This document shows positions 47,140 to 54,566 of a DNA stretch of 64,000 nt, in pieces. The notes below the pieces were generated by a model. It saw only the letters and a list, made by a program, of their open reading frames with translations. It searched no databases and was not told the origin of the DNA. A program made the translations under genes and the position numbers. The DNA is from Chitinophaga qingshengii (GTDB lineage: Bacteria > Bacteroidota > Bacteroidia > Chitinophagales > Chitinophagaceae), in the NCBI RefSeq assembly GCF_014529935.1, contig NZ_JACVFC010000003.1:186001-250000 (forward strand), given 5' to 3'. The stretch's first letter is position 1; each line of letters starts with the position of its first letter.

Positions 47140-48501
47140 ATGCGTAAAGTCTATATACTACTATTGTTGCTGTCGTTGCTTTGTTCTGCCCGTAGTACGG
47201 CCCAAAAGGCACAATTACTGCGTGGCCCTTATTTACAGTCCGCAACGCCCAACAGTATCCTTATCCGCTGGAGAACCGATGCAGCTACCCGTAGCAGGGT
47301 ATCTTACGGGACGGTAGCAGGTCATCCGGAAAAGACGATCAGTGACGTTGCCCTCGTAACGGAGCATATCGTTAAACTGGAAGGCCTGCAACCCGGTACC
47401 CGCTATTATTATAGTATAGGCGGGTTGAAAGATACGCTACAGGGAGCTGGCGATAACTATTTCACTACGCTGCCGTTGCCCGGTAGCACCGGCTATTATC
47501 GTATAGGCGTGTTCGGTGATTGTGGTGACCTGACCATTCACCAGCGCCAGGTGAGAGATGCTTTCAGGGGGTATCTGGGTACCACTGACCTGACAGCCTG
47601 GATACTATTGGGTGATAATGCTTACAATGATGGTACGGATGCTGAATACCAGGCCAAATTTTTTAACGTATATAAAGATGATCTGTTAAAGAAATACCCG
47701 GTGTTTCCGGCTCCCGGCAATCATGATTATCATGATACCGACTTCTCTGCCGCCTACGCGCAAAATCATCATACAACCGCCTATTATCAGAATTTTTCAA
47801 TGCCGGTAAGTGGTGAGTCGGGTGGTGTGCCCTCGCATAATCCCGCGTTTTATGCTTTCGATATTGGTAATGTCCACTTTCTCTCACTTGATTCCTACGG
47901 AAAGGAAGAAAATCGCTACTATCTGTATGATACCAGCGGGCCACAGGTACAATGGGTAAAAAAAGACCTGGCGGCGAACCGGAATAAAGACTGGGTGGTG
48001 GTGTATTGGCACCATCCTCCTTACAGTATGGGTACGCATAACTCAGATACAGACGGTAATATGCGGCGGATACGGGAGAACTTTATCCGTATCCTGGAAA
48101 AAGCAGGAGTGGACCTGGTGATTTGCGGTCATAGCCATGTGTATGAGCGCTCGGGATTACTACATGGCCACTATGGAAAAGAGGCGTCGTTTGACGCCTC
48201 CAAACATAGTTTTAGCCAGGGTTCCGGTAAAGATGATGGTACAGCAAACAGTGCGCCTTATATCAGGAACGAACATACGAAAAAAGGTACCGTGTATGTG
48301 GTGAGTGGTTCATCCAGTTCTGTAGGTCAACCGGAGGCTGCTTTCCCGCACGATGCCATGTATTATTCCAATGCAACAGTAACTGGTGCTGGTTTGCTGG
48401 AAGTACAGGGCAACCGGCTGGATTTTAAATGGATCTGCGAAGATGGCGTTGTGCGGGATCATTTTACCATCATGAAAAATAGGCTACAGGTAACAAAGTA
48501 A
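47140..48501 (+). CDS. Second purple-acid-phosphatase-like metallophosphoesterase (tandem paralogue)
   Basis: 453 residues. The signal peptide is LLLLLSLLCSARSTAQ. The same architecture and motifs as the preceding gene are present: GPYLQSATPNSILIRW, GVFGDCGD, LLGDNAYND, PAPGNHDYHD, YWHHPPYSMGTHNSD and CGHSHVYERSG. It lacks the C-terminal Ig-like tail of its neighbour. The two copies are clearly homologous throughout but well diverged, so the duplication is old and functional specialisation is likely. It is close behind its paralogue (three bases) and before the peroxidase gene (10 bases), so all are in one operon. Confidence 0.9.
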   Translation: MRKVYILLLLLSLLCSARSTAQKAQLLRGPYLQSATPNSILIRWRTDAATRSRVSYGTVAGHPEKTISDVALVTEHIVKLEGLQPGTRYYYSIGGLKDTLQGAGDNYFTTLPLPGSTGYYRIGVFGDCGDLTIHQRQVRDAFRGYLGTTDLTAWILLGDNAYNDGTDAEYQAKFFNVYKDDLLKKYPVFPAPGNHDYHDTDFSAAYAQNHHTTAYYQNFSMPVSGESGGVPSHNPAFYAFDIGNVHFLSLDSYGKEENRYYLYDTSGPQVQWVKKDLAANRNKDWVVVYWHHPPYSMGTHNSDTDGNMRRIRENFIRILEKAGVDLVICGHSHVYERSGLLHGHYGKEASFDASKHSFSQGSGKDDGTANSAPYIRNEHTKKGTVYVVSGSSSSVGQPEAAFPHDAMYYSNATVTGAGLLEVQGNRLDFKWICEDGVVRDHFTIMKNRLQVTK

Positions 48502-48511
48502 TAAACTACAG

Positions 48512-50302
48512 GTGATGAAACAGGGCATGGTGATCGTTATTTTGACCGCTTGGATAGCTTTAATGGGCGTGGTGGTGCCACCTGGTGGGCAACAGTCTGC
48601 CGGCGTGGCCCACACGTTGACCTATTTCCGGGATCAGGCGGGAAGATTTGCGGAAAGCGCCGTGCAACTGCACCACCGTATTGAGATGGTGGAGAACAGC
48701 GACCCGGCCACTATTCAGGCTGCAAAAGAGGCGTTGAAAACATGCAGAGCACAATATAAAAGCATTGCGTTTTTCCTGGAATACTTTCTGACAAGTACCT
48801 CTGTTGTTTACAATGCACCACCGGTACATGAAGTGGAAGAGCCATTTATGGAATACCGGGAACCTACAGGGCTACAGGTGATAGAAGCCTTGTTGTTTGA
48901 GGACGATGTCGCTGCCCATCAGCGGGAACTGTTGCAACAGACAACTTTGGTCAGCAGTTCCGCGGCAGATCTCCCTGCTTTATTGTATGGCCTCGAAATA
49001 ACCGATACCCAGATACTGGAAAGCATCCGGCTGGAACTAATACGCGTCAGTACCCTGGGTATTGCCGGCTATGATGCCCCTGAACTGCAGACAGGTATTA
49101 CCGAGGCGGGGCATTCACTGATGGCGGTTAAAACAGTATTACAGCCTTACCTGGAAGGGCAGGGCGAGGCGGCTGCGGCTACGGCAAGGTACCTGGACCT
49201 GGCGCTGTCGCAGGTACGCGAAGACAGTAACTTTGTTTCGTTTAACCGTCTCCGTTTTCTCACTACCGCTATGTTGCCATTGCAGCGTAGTGTCAACCGG
49301 TTAGCCGGCAGCAAGGACGCTGAGTTGGATGTTTTTAATCTTCGTGCCATGAATATGGGCAGGGACTGGGATACCAGTGCTCCGCTGGTGGAGCTGGGTA
49401 AAACACTGTTTTTTGAAAAACAACTATCCCAAAATAACGTCAGGAGCTGTGGCAGCTGTCACCAGCCGGATAAGTATTTCACGGACCAGTTGCCTAAAAA
49501 CCTTGCACTGGATGGCCATTCCCGTTTACAGCGTAATACGCCCACACTTTTTTATGCGGCCTATCAGCATGCCCAGTTTTGGGACGGAAGGGCTAAAACC
49601 CTGGAAGAGCAGGTGTTGGCGGTGTTGCATAATCCCCGGGAAATGAATGTGGCAGATGGTATGGTGCTATCACAATTAGGGAAGGCAAAAAAATACAGGG
49701 AACTTTTCAGCGCTGCATTTCCGCAAGCGGAGGACAGCCTGGTAACAATGCGCCGTATTGCCCGTGCCATTACAGCCTATTTGCAGACACTGGCTCCCAT
49801 GAATGCGCCGTTTGACCGCTACCTGCGCGGAGATAAAAAGGCGATGACTGCGGCGCAGGAAAACGGCTTTAATCTTTTTATGGGAAAGGCCAGGTGTGGT
49901 ACCTGTCATTTCGTGCCTTTGTTCAATGGCGTATTGCCGCCGTTGTTTGACAGAACCGAGCTGGAAGTAATTGGTACGACAGCAGGGGCTGATCTGCGTT
50001 ATCCCCGTCCGGATGCTGATAGTGGTCGCTTTACGACTTATCCGATTTCGTTTTACAAAGGAGCATTTAAAACGCCTTCATTACGCAATATCACGGTAAC
50101 AGCTCCGTATATGCATCACGGTGCCTTCGCTACGCTGGAGGAGGTCATGGAATTTTATAACAGGGGCGGAGGGGGCGGTCTCGGACTGCCGGTACCCACA
50201 CAAACGCTTTCGACCAAACCGCTGGGGCTCAACGAAAGCGAAATCAAAGATATTATCCTTTTCCTGGGCGCGTTGACAGACAGCCCGGCTAAAACAAACT
50301 AA
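48512..50302 (+). CDS. Diheme cytochrome c peroxidase (MauG/CcpA type) with helical N-terminal domain
   Basis: 596 residues with a signal segment (VIVILTAWIALMGVVVPPGG). About residues 25-255 are an alpha-helical region, imelysin-like in appearance. The C-terminal half is a bacterial diheme peroxidase. Its heme attachment sites are CGSCH (about residue 313) and CGTCH (about 462), with NTPTLFYAA, FWDGRAKTLEEQ, FKTPSLRNI and APYMHHGAFATLEEVM following. Family members reduce hydrogen peroxide or, like MauG, oxidise a partner protein. It is periplasmic. Its place between phosphatases and an uncharacterised TIM-barrel-like gene is unusual; a shared iron/phosphate theme is possible but unproven. 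Confidence 0.9.
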   Translation: MMKQGMVIVILTAWIALMGVVVPPGGQQSAGVAHTLTYFRDQAGRFAESAVQLHHRIEMVENSDPATIQAAKEALKTCRAQYKSIAFFLEYFLTSTSVVYNAPPVHEVEEPFMEYREPTGLQVIEALLFEDDVAAHQRELLQQTTLVSSSAADLPALLYGLEITDTQILESIRLELIRVSTLGIAGYDAPELQTGITEAGHSLMAVKTVLQPYLEGQGEAAAATARYLDLALSQVREDSNFVSFNRLRFLTTAMLPLQRSVNRLAGSKDAELDVFNLRAMNMGRDWDTSAPLVELGKTLFFEKQLSQNNVRSCGSCHQPDKYFTDQLPKNLALDGHSRLQRNTPTLFYAAYQHAQFWDGRAKTLEEQVLAVLHNPREMNVADGMVLSQLGKAKKYRELFSAAFPQAEDSLVTMRRIARAITAYLQTLAPMNAPFDRYLRGDKKAMTAAQENGFNLFMGKARCGTCHFVPLFNGVLPPLFDRTELEVIGTTAGADLRYPRPDADSGRFTTYPISFYKGAFKTPSLRNITVTAPYMHHGAFATLEEVMEFYNRGGGGGLGLPVPTQTLSTKPLGLNESEIKDIILFLGALTDSPAKTN

Positions 50303-50306
50303 TTAT

Positions 50307-52094
50307 ATGGGAAAAAATAGGTACAGGAAACGGCTCATAGCCGGACTAATGGGGATACTGATGACCACCACGGCCGCTGCCCAGCAGGGGACCTATGAGC
50401 CTCGTTATTGGACAGAAGGGGCATTTGATCATCTTCCTTCAAATGATGCCGCCATCCGGCAGCAAATGTCAGTTATACAAGATCAGGGATGGGGCGGCAT
50501 CTTGTATTGGGGCGCCAGTTATGAGGGTGACAAGATGCATTATTATTATCCGTCGCCGTTTCTGAAAAAACAACCCTGGGCCTTGCAGGGAAAAGATGGA
50601 CTGTCTTCATTGGTGAAGGCGGCGCATGACAAAGGGATAAAGGTAATGGTAAATATGGAAGGCGTGAATCCGTATCATTGGCAACAACATCACTGGACAC
50701 CGGCCAATATTAGGTTGGCCGCAGAAGATCTGGCTGCTGCCGGGACCGATGCCGTTTTTGAAGAGTGTTTTGAAGCCAGTCCGGCTGTATTCAGCTCCCT
50801 GGCTTCTAGTCTGCGGGAGCGGAAGGTGGACTATATTTCAGGAACAGATCCGATGTTGCTGCGGGAAGGGTACTTCGCTTCTTTATGGCCACAAACAAGT
50901 ATTATCAATATCTACAATTATTATCTGAAAAGAGATAAGCTGTTTAATATAGCGACCCTCACCCAACACGGCAGTCTGGGTTATGGCTGGGCCAAATACT
51001 GGGGGAAGCCTACTGCCATGATCTCACCGGTAAACCGTAACTGGGGCATTGCCGGAGAGTACAGTCCTGCCGTAATCGCCTATCTATGCATGATCAGGGC
51101 ATTGCAATTTCGGCTGGACCATTTCATTGTTTTTGGTGGAGAAGGCACTTTTGATCCTGTTCAAAATAAGGAATGGATAAAATACTATACTGACAGGCAG
51201 GAAAAAGACCGGCCATTGCTGAATGTGGTAGTACTACTGGACAAAAAAGGAAGCCAGGCGGCATGGAATCGTTTGTTTAATTCCGGAGATGCTATTACGT
51301 CGGGTGCTTTCAACGGAGGATATAATGTTGTTGTCAGTGATAAAGTATTACCTGCAGATGCCTACTGGATCTATGCCTCAGGCGGCAATAAGGATACTTT
51401 ACCCGCGACGGTAGTGAATCTGTTCCAGTCAAATAAGCCGGTCTTTCTGCAGGCAGCGGCGACCATCCCCGGTGGACAAGGAATTCAGCAAGGATGGAAA
51501 ACTGCGCTGAAACAATGTGGCGTAGATGCGTCCGCGTTATTCCGGTATTGCCCGGGAACAGATGCCCCGGCAATGGTCAGTCTCCCTGAAAGCCAGGATA
51601 CAGAGATTCCCTACACCGGTTACTACGACAATACCTATTTACGTTTTACCGGTACCGATGCTCAGCGGGGTACTGACCTGCGTGCGGGAACAATTATACC
51701 GGCAACAGCGATTAATGGTAAAGTGCTGAGTTCACCCAACAGCACCTATGGAAAAGGACCCTATATTATCGGAAAAGATAACAAATACCTGGTCACCGCT
51801 ACCGCCCTTAATTGGGAAGCCGCCTACCCGATCTCTCATTTGCTGTCCGGTGCAGGGATACATCCCTCTTCCAATGTTTGGGGAATCGTTGGTAAAAAGG
51901 TAACAGCACTGCTGGCTATAGAGGCAACGGAGCTGAACGTAACGATACCCGGGCTGAAGGATGGTGAAAAAATTCAGGTGGTGATATGGGATAATAAACA
52001 ACAGAAACGGTACGAAGAAACACTGGTGTACCATGCACCCTACAGGCAAATGCTCAGAGAATATGATCTTATTATGATTAACAAGGCAGATTGA
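50307..52094 (+). CDS. Secreted TIM-barrel-like protein, possible glycoside hydrolase, unknown specificity
   Basis: 595 residues with a signal peptide ending TTAAAQ. The first 330 residues look like a (beta/alpha)8 barrel: WGGILYWGASYEG, HDKGIKVMVNMEGV, AGTDAVFEECFEASP, VDYISGTDP and DHFIVFGGEGTFDP. About 340-460 look like a beta-galactosidase-type Rossmann/trimer domain (LNVVVLLDKKGSQAAW). The final part is beta-rich. Acidic residues in strands (EEC, EG) could be catalytic, but no family signature is recognised. It starts four bases after the peroxidase stop and is last in the operon. A hairpin follows at 52103. No T9SS sorting domain is seen. Confidence 0.72.
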   Translation: MGKNRYRKRLIAGLMGILMTTTAAAQQGTYEPRYWTEGAFDHLPSNDAAIRQQMSVIQDQGWGGILYWGASYEGDKMHYYYPSPFLKKQPWALQGKDGLSSLVKAAHDKGIKVMVNMEGVNPYHWQQHHWTPANIRLAAEDLAAAGTDAVFEECFEASPAVFSSLASSLRERKVDYISGTDPMLLREGYFASLWPQTSIINIYNYYLKRDKLFNIATLTQHGSLGYGWAKYWGKPTAMISPVNRNWGIAGEYSPAVIAYLCMIRALQFRLDHFIVFGGEGTFDPVQNKEWIKYYTDRQEKDRPLLNVVVLLDKKGSQAAWNRLFNSGDAITSGAFNGGYNVVVSDKVLPADAYWIYASGGNKDTLPATVVNLFQSNKPVFLQAAATIPGGQGIQQGWKTALKQCGVDASALFRYCPGTDAPAMVSLPESQDTEIPYTGYYDNTYLRFTGTDAQRGTDLRAGTIIPATAINGKVLSSPNSTYGKGPYIIGKDNKYLVTATALNWEAAYPISHLLSGAGIHPSSNVWGIVGKKVTALLAIEATELNVTIPGLKDGEKIQVVIWDNKQQKRYEETLVYHAPYRQMLREYDLIMINKAD

Positions 52095-52102
52095 AATCTA
52101 AA

Positions 52103-52126
52103 TATACAGGGCTTCAGCCCTGTATA
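52103..52126 (+). terminator. 11-bp hairpin ending the second SusC/SusD operon
   Basis: TATACAGGGCT (52103-52113) and AGCCCTGTATA (52116-52126) are perfect arms with a two-base loop, only nine bases after the last stop. There is no T tract. It probably marks the operon's 3' end. Confidence 0.6.
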
Positions 52127-52288
52127 CTAGATGTTGTACCGTTTCTTTAAATAGAAGAAACCCTTCGCTCCATCCTAAAACGGCGCCCCGGTAATCCCGC
52201 GGCGCCGCAAATATTTCCCCAAGTACCGCAAATATCGACTGTCCCCAATCAAATATCCATCTCTCCTCAATCATGTGATTCCTACGCC

Positions 52289-52296
52289 TACTTTTA
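52289..52296 (+). promoter_or_regulatory. Candidate -7 element (TACTTTTA) ahead of the RiPP precursor genes
   Basis: TACTTTTA matches TAnnTTTG in all but the last base and lies 24 bases before the first precursor ATG. No -33 TTG at standard spacing is seen. The rest of 52127-52320 holds no gene. Confidence 0.35.
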
Positions 52297-52320
52297 CATC
52301 ATCATTAAAAACTACATCAC

Positions 52321-52497
52321 ATGAAAAAGTTACAAAAACTGGTTGCCAAAGAGGTGACATCCCCTGAAACCCTGAAAGGTGGCAGATTAATGCAGATGGA
52401 AGCTTTCACCGACGGTGGCGACAAAACTACCTACAACACCGCGAGCTGGAATGGCAGACACTATGTTACTGACGTAAACCAGGACCCCGGAAATTAA
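52321..52497 (+). CDS. RiPP precursor peptide 1, type A (grasp-with-spasm, GG leader)
   Basis: 58 residues. The leader MKKLQKLVAKEVTSPETLKGG ends in Gly-Gly, the cut site for the C39 peptidase of the exporter encoded at 55639. The core begins RLMQMEAF and continues TDGGDKTTYNTASWNGRHY, ending VNQDPGN. It has Thr/Ser and Lys donors and Asp/Glu acceptors suited to ATP-grasp-made ester or amide cross-links. Too short for normal gene calling, but clearly related to the peptide at 52960 and followed by further precursors. The maturation product is unknown. Confidence 0.85.
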   Translation: MKKLQKLVAKEVTSPETLKGGRLMQMEAFTDGGDKTTYNTASWNGRHYVTDVNQDPGN

Positions 52498-52539
52498 TCG
52501 TACCCCGGAAAAATGTTAACCTGTTAAATTGGAAAAACG

Positions 52540-52713
52540 ATGAAAAAGAAATTGTCAAAACTGAATGCAAAGAAGGTGGAAGCGCCTGCAGCCATTAAAG
52601 GTGGCCTGTTACAAATGTCATCCGACATTTCAGGCGGCGATTGTTACTTCACCACTGCCTTTTGCACGCTGCGGGGAGATCGGTTCTCCTGCGATTACAA
52701 AACAGATTGTTAA
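52540..52713 (+). CDS. RiPP precursor peptide 2, type B, four cysteines
   Basis: 57 residues. The leader MKKKLSKLNAKKVEAPAAIK is followed by Gly-Gly at 21-22. The core LLQMSSDISGGDCYFTTAFC ends with TLRGDRFSCDYKTDC. It aligns with peptides 3 and 5 through T-x-R-G-D-x-x-x-C-D-x-K-x-D, yet carries Cys35, 42, 51 and 57, against one Cys in those. Extra cysteines allow disulfides after export or a thiol-based linkage. It may be a diverged product variant. Confidence 0.83.
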   Translation: MKKKLSKLNAKKVEAPAAIKGGLLQMSSDISGGDCYFTTAFCTLRGDRFSCDYKTDC

Positions 52714-52757
52714 TTGATCACCCGGAAAAAAAACGTTTAACCTTTAAATTAAAAACC

Positions 52758-52925
52758 ATGGACAAGAAACTGTCAAAACTGAATGCAAAAAAAGTAGAGA
52801 ACTCCGAAGCAGTTAAAGGCGGCCTGATGGCGCTGGCTAGCATGGAAATGGATGGTGGTGTCACTACCCACTCTGCTACCCAAAGAGGTGATCAATACTT
52901 CTGCGATCACAAACAAGACAACTAA
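52758..52925 (+). CDS. RiPP precursor peptide 3, type B
   Basis: 55 residues. The ATG at 52758 begins MDKKLSKLNAKKVENSEAVK, then Gly-Gly. The core LMALASMEMDGGVTTHSATQ and RGDQYFCDHKQDN is identical, residue for residue, to peptide 5. The coding sequence differs in the core by seven synonymous third-base changes. A longer reading frame starting at 52641 in the same frame runs through the preceding gene and is not real. The leader is the most diverged type B leader (Asp2, Asn15, Ser16). Confidence 0.85.
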   Translation: MDKKLSKLNAKKVENSEAVKGGLMALASMEMDGGVTTHSATQRGDQYFCDHKQDN

Positions 52926-52959
52926 TCAACCTTCATTTATTCATTCAATATTACAACAC

Positions 52960-53121
52960 ATGAAAAAGTTAGAAAAACTGGTTCCCAAAGCGGTAACATC
53001 TCCTGAAGCACTGAAAGGCGGCTTAATGCAGCTCCAATGCATGGAAGACGGCGACAAAACCTCCAGCAACAGCGCTTCCTGGAATGGCAGACATTATGTT
53101 ACTGATACCAAAGCGGACTAA
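52960..53121 (+). CDS. RiPP precursor peptide 4, type A
   Basis: 53 residues. The leader MKKLEKLVPKAVTSPEALKG then Gly closely matches peptide 1. The core LMQLQCMEDGDKTSSNSASW, then NGRHYVTDTKAD, shares LMQ, DGxKT and SASWNGRHYVTD with peptide 1 but is shorter by several residues and adds a Cys. Together with peptide 5 it looks like a second copy of an A-B unit. Confidence 0.85.
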   Translation: MKKLEKLVPKAVTSPEALKGGLMQLQCMEDGDKTSSNSASWNGRHYVTDTKAD

Positions 53122-53166
53122 GTACATCCCCAAAAAAAGTAGTTAACCTGATAAATTAAAAACAAT

Positions 53167-53334
53167 ATGAAAAAGAAATTATCAAAACTGAGTGCAAAAA
53201 AAGTTGAAACCCCTGAAGTAATTAAAGGTGGCCTGATGGCACTGGCTAGCATGGAAATGGACGGCGGTGTTACTACTCACTCTGCTACGCAGAGAGGTGA
53301 TCAATACTTCTGCGATCACAAACAAGACAACTAA
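53167..53334 (+). CDS. RiPP precursor peptide 5, type B
   Basis: 55 residues. The leader MKKKLSKLSAKKVETPEVIK is followed by Gly-Gly. The core is identical to peptide 3. It is the last precursor before a strong hairpin at 53369 and the ATP-grasp gene, which should make precursor transcripts more abundant than enzyme transcripts. The upstream segment (GTAGTTAACCTGATAAATT) resembles the segments ahead of peptides 2 and 3, showing duplication of whole gene units. Confidence 0.85.
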   Translation: MKKKLSKLSAKKVETPEVIKGGLMALASMEMDGGVTTHSATQRGDQYFCDHKQDN

Positions 53335-53368
53335 TCATTTCTCCTTCCGCATCATGATGAAGGAAATC

Positions 53369-53400
53369 AAAGAACTGCCGGCAACAGCCGGCAGTTCTTT
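53369..53400 (+). terminator. 14-bp perfect hairpin between precursor peptides and maturase genes
   Basis: AAAGAACTGCCGGC (53369-53382) and GCCGGCAGTTCTTT (53387-53400) are perfect arms with a four-base loop. The right arm ends in three T, followed by C. It lies 34 bases after the last precursor stop and 25 before the ATP-grasp ATG. It is probably a partial terminator or an mRNA-end stabiliser that keeps precursor expression above enzyme expression. Confidence 0.75.
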
Positions 53401-53425
53401 CCCCACAAAAAATCAATATCCGGTC

Positions 53426-54454
53426 ATGTCTAAAAAGATACTCATATTAAGTCAGTCCTACCTGGAAAGTACTACAGACCAGGTTTGCCAATGGATGGAC
53501 TATTTGAAAATACCTTACCGGCGGTTGAATGGTGAAGACTTCTTCCGGTTTCAACAGCTTAGTGATCTGCCGGATAATACAGCAACTGCCGTGGTTTGGT
53601 ACCGCAGGAAAATCGCTCACTTTCCCGCCGAGTTTAGCCTGAAGCAACCGGACTTTAACAGCCAGTATACCCTGAAACGTTTTCTGGTAGACGAATTCAA
53701 CGGCCTTCATTCTTTTCTGTTTCATTCCATTGACGCCCAAAAATGGCTGAACGATCCCCTGTCAGAGAAAAATCTGAATAAACTTCAGGTGTTACAATTG
53801 GCCCGCCGGTTAAATATCCCCACGCCTTTTACGGAAGTGGTGACTACCAAAACAAAAATTATGGCTTTGCTGGAACAATACCCCGCATTGATTGTAAAGC
53901 CCCTCAGCGAATGCATTTTACTGGAGGATAACGAACGCCGGGCTTACAAAATGCTGACCAGCACCATCGAACAAAAGAGCCTGGGCGCAGTGCCGGAAAC
54001 ATTTTTCCCCTCCCTGGTACAGGAAAGGATTGTCAAAAAATTTGAGATCAGAACCTTTTACCTGGATGGGGTATGTTATTCCATGGCCATCTTCTCCCAA
54101 AACAACCGGAAAACAACAGATGATTTCCGGAATTATGATAACCATCGGCCCAATAGGACCGTCCCCTATAAATTACCCGCTGACCTGGAACATAAACTGG
54201 ACCAGCTCATGAAAATACTGCGCTTCCGCACGGGATCCATCGACCTGATGGTGGACATGCAAGGGAACTATCATTTCCTCGAAATCAACCCGGAAGGCCA
54301 GTTCGGCATGGTGTCCCATCCCTGCAACTATTACCTGGAAAAAAAATTCGCACGGTTACTTCATCAATCTGTTCTCCATGAAAAAGAAATACATCAGCAA
54401 CCTGAAAACAAAGAAAATGCTTCCCCTGCCACTGTATTTTCTGAAGCAGAGTGA
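53426..54454 (+). CDS. gwsG: Grasp-with-spasm system ATP-grasp peptide ligase
   Basis: 342 residues from the ATG at 53426 (MSKKILILSQSYLESTTDQV). A longer frame reaches back through the last precursor gene and is rejected. Marks of ATP-grasp are YPALIVKPLSE (ATP-binding Lys), VQERIVKKFEIRTFYLDG and HFLEINPEGQFGMV (Mg-binding Glu/Asn). Related ATP-grasp enzymes of the graspetide group activate Asp/Glu side chains by phosphorylation and join them to Ser/Thr or Lys. The partner is the SPASM protein at 54567. The cytoplasmic enzyme would act on the five precursors. The gene's end overlaps a 59-codon ORF. Confidence 0.85.
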   Translation: MSKKILILSQSYLESTTDQVCQWMDYLKIPYRRLNGEDFFRFQQLSDLPDNTATAVVWYRRKIAHFPAEFSLKQPDFNSQYTLKRFLVDEFNGLHSFLFHSIDAQKWLNDPLSEKNLNKLQVLQLARRLNIPTPFTEVVTTKTKIMALLEQYPALIVKPLSECILLEDNERRAYKMLTSTIEQKSLGAVPETFFPSLVQERIVKKFEIRTFYLDGVCYSMAIFSQNNRKTTDDFRNYDNHRPNRTVPYKLPADLEHKLDQLMKILRFRTGSIDLMVDMQGNYHFLEINPEGQFGMVSHPCNYYLEKKFARLLHQSVLHEKEIHQQPENKENASPATVFSEAE

Positions 54455-54557
54455 ATCCGTTGCCTCCCTGCCCATCACGAAGTTTGAGAAAGCCTCGAGG
54501 GTTAACGCGGAAGGATTCGAACTGTATAATTTCTATAAACCGATCTCCAAATTCTGA
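54378..54557 (+). CDS. Small basic protein ORF (59 aa) overlapping the ATP-grasp gene, unknown
   Basis: An ATG at 54378 lies inside the 3' end of the ATP-grasp gene in another frame and is open to a TGA at 54557. It encodes MKKKYISNLKTKKMLPLPLY, with a central SVASLPITKFEKASRV and the end NFYKPISKF. It fills the 112-bp gap before the SPASM gene, which begins 10 bases after its stop. The MKKK start resembles the precursors, but there is no Gly-Gly. It could be a conserved small subunit, a divergent precursor or a chance ORF. Tight spacing favours a real gene. Confidence 0.5.
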   Translation: MKKKYISNLKTKKMLPLPLYFLKQSESVASLPITKFEKASRVNAEGFELYNFYKPISKF

Positions 54558-54566
54558 TTTTCTGTT

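Larger units (their letters stand above)
52321..53334 (+). repeat. Tandem array of five homologous precursor genes (A-B-B-A-B)
   Basis: The type A genes (52321, 52960) and type B genes (52540, 52758, 53167) share both coding sequence and short AT-rich spacers containing TTAACCTxxTAAATT. The last 45 bases of the peptide 3 and peptide 5 genes are identical. The order is best explained by duplication of an A-B unit. Confidence 0.75.

Noticed and set aside
52641..53121. Longer reading frames (52641-52925 and 52852-53121) extending precursors 3 and 4 upstream
   Set aside because: They run backwards through a preceding precursor gene; the true starts are the ATGs of 52758 and 52960, which match sister peptides.
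53267..53425. N-terminal extension of the ATP-grasp gene
   Set aside because: It overlaps precursor 5 in another frame and crosses the 14-bp hairpin. The ATG at 53426 begins a typical ligase.
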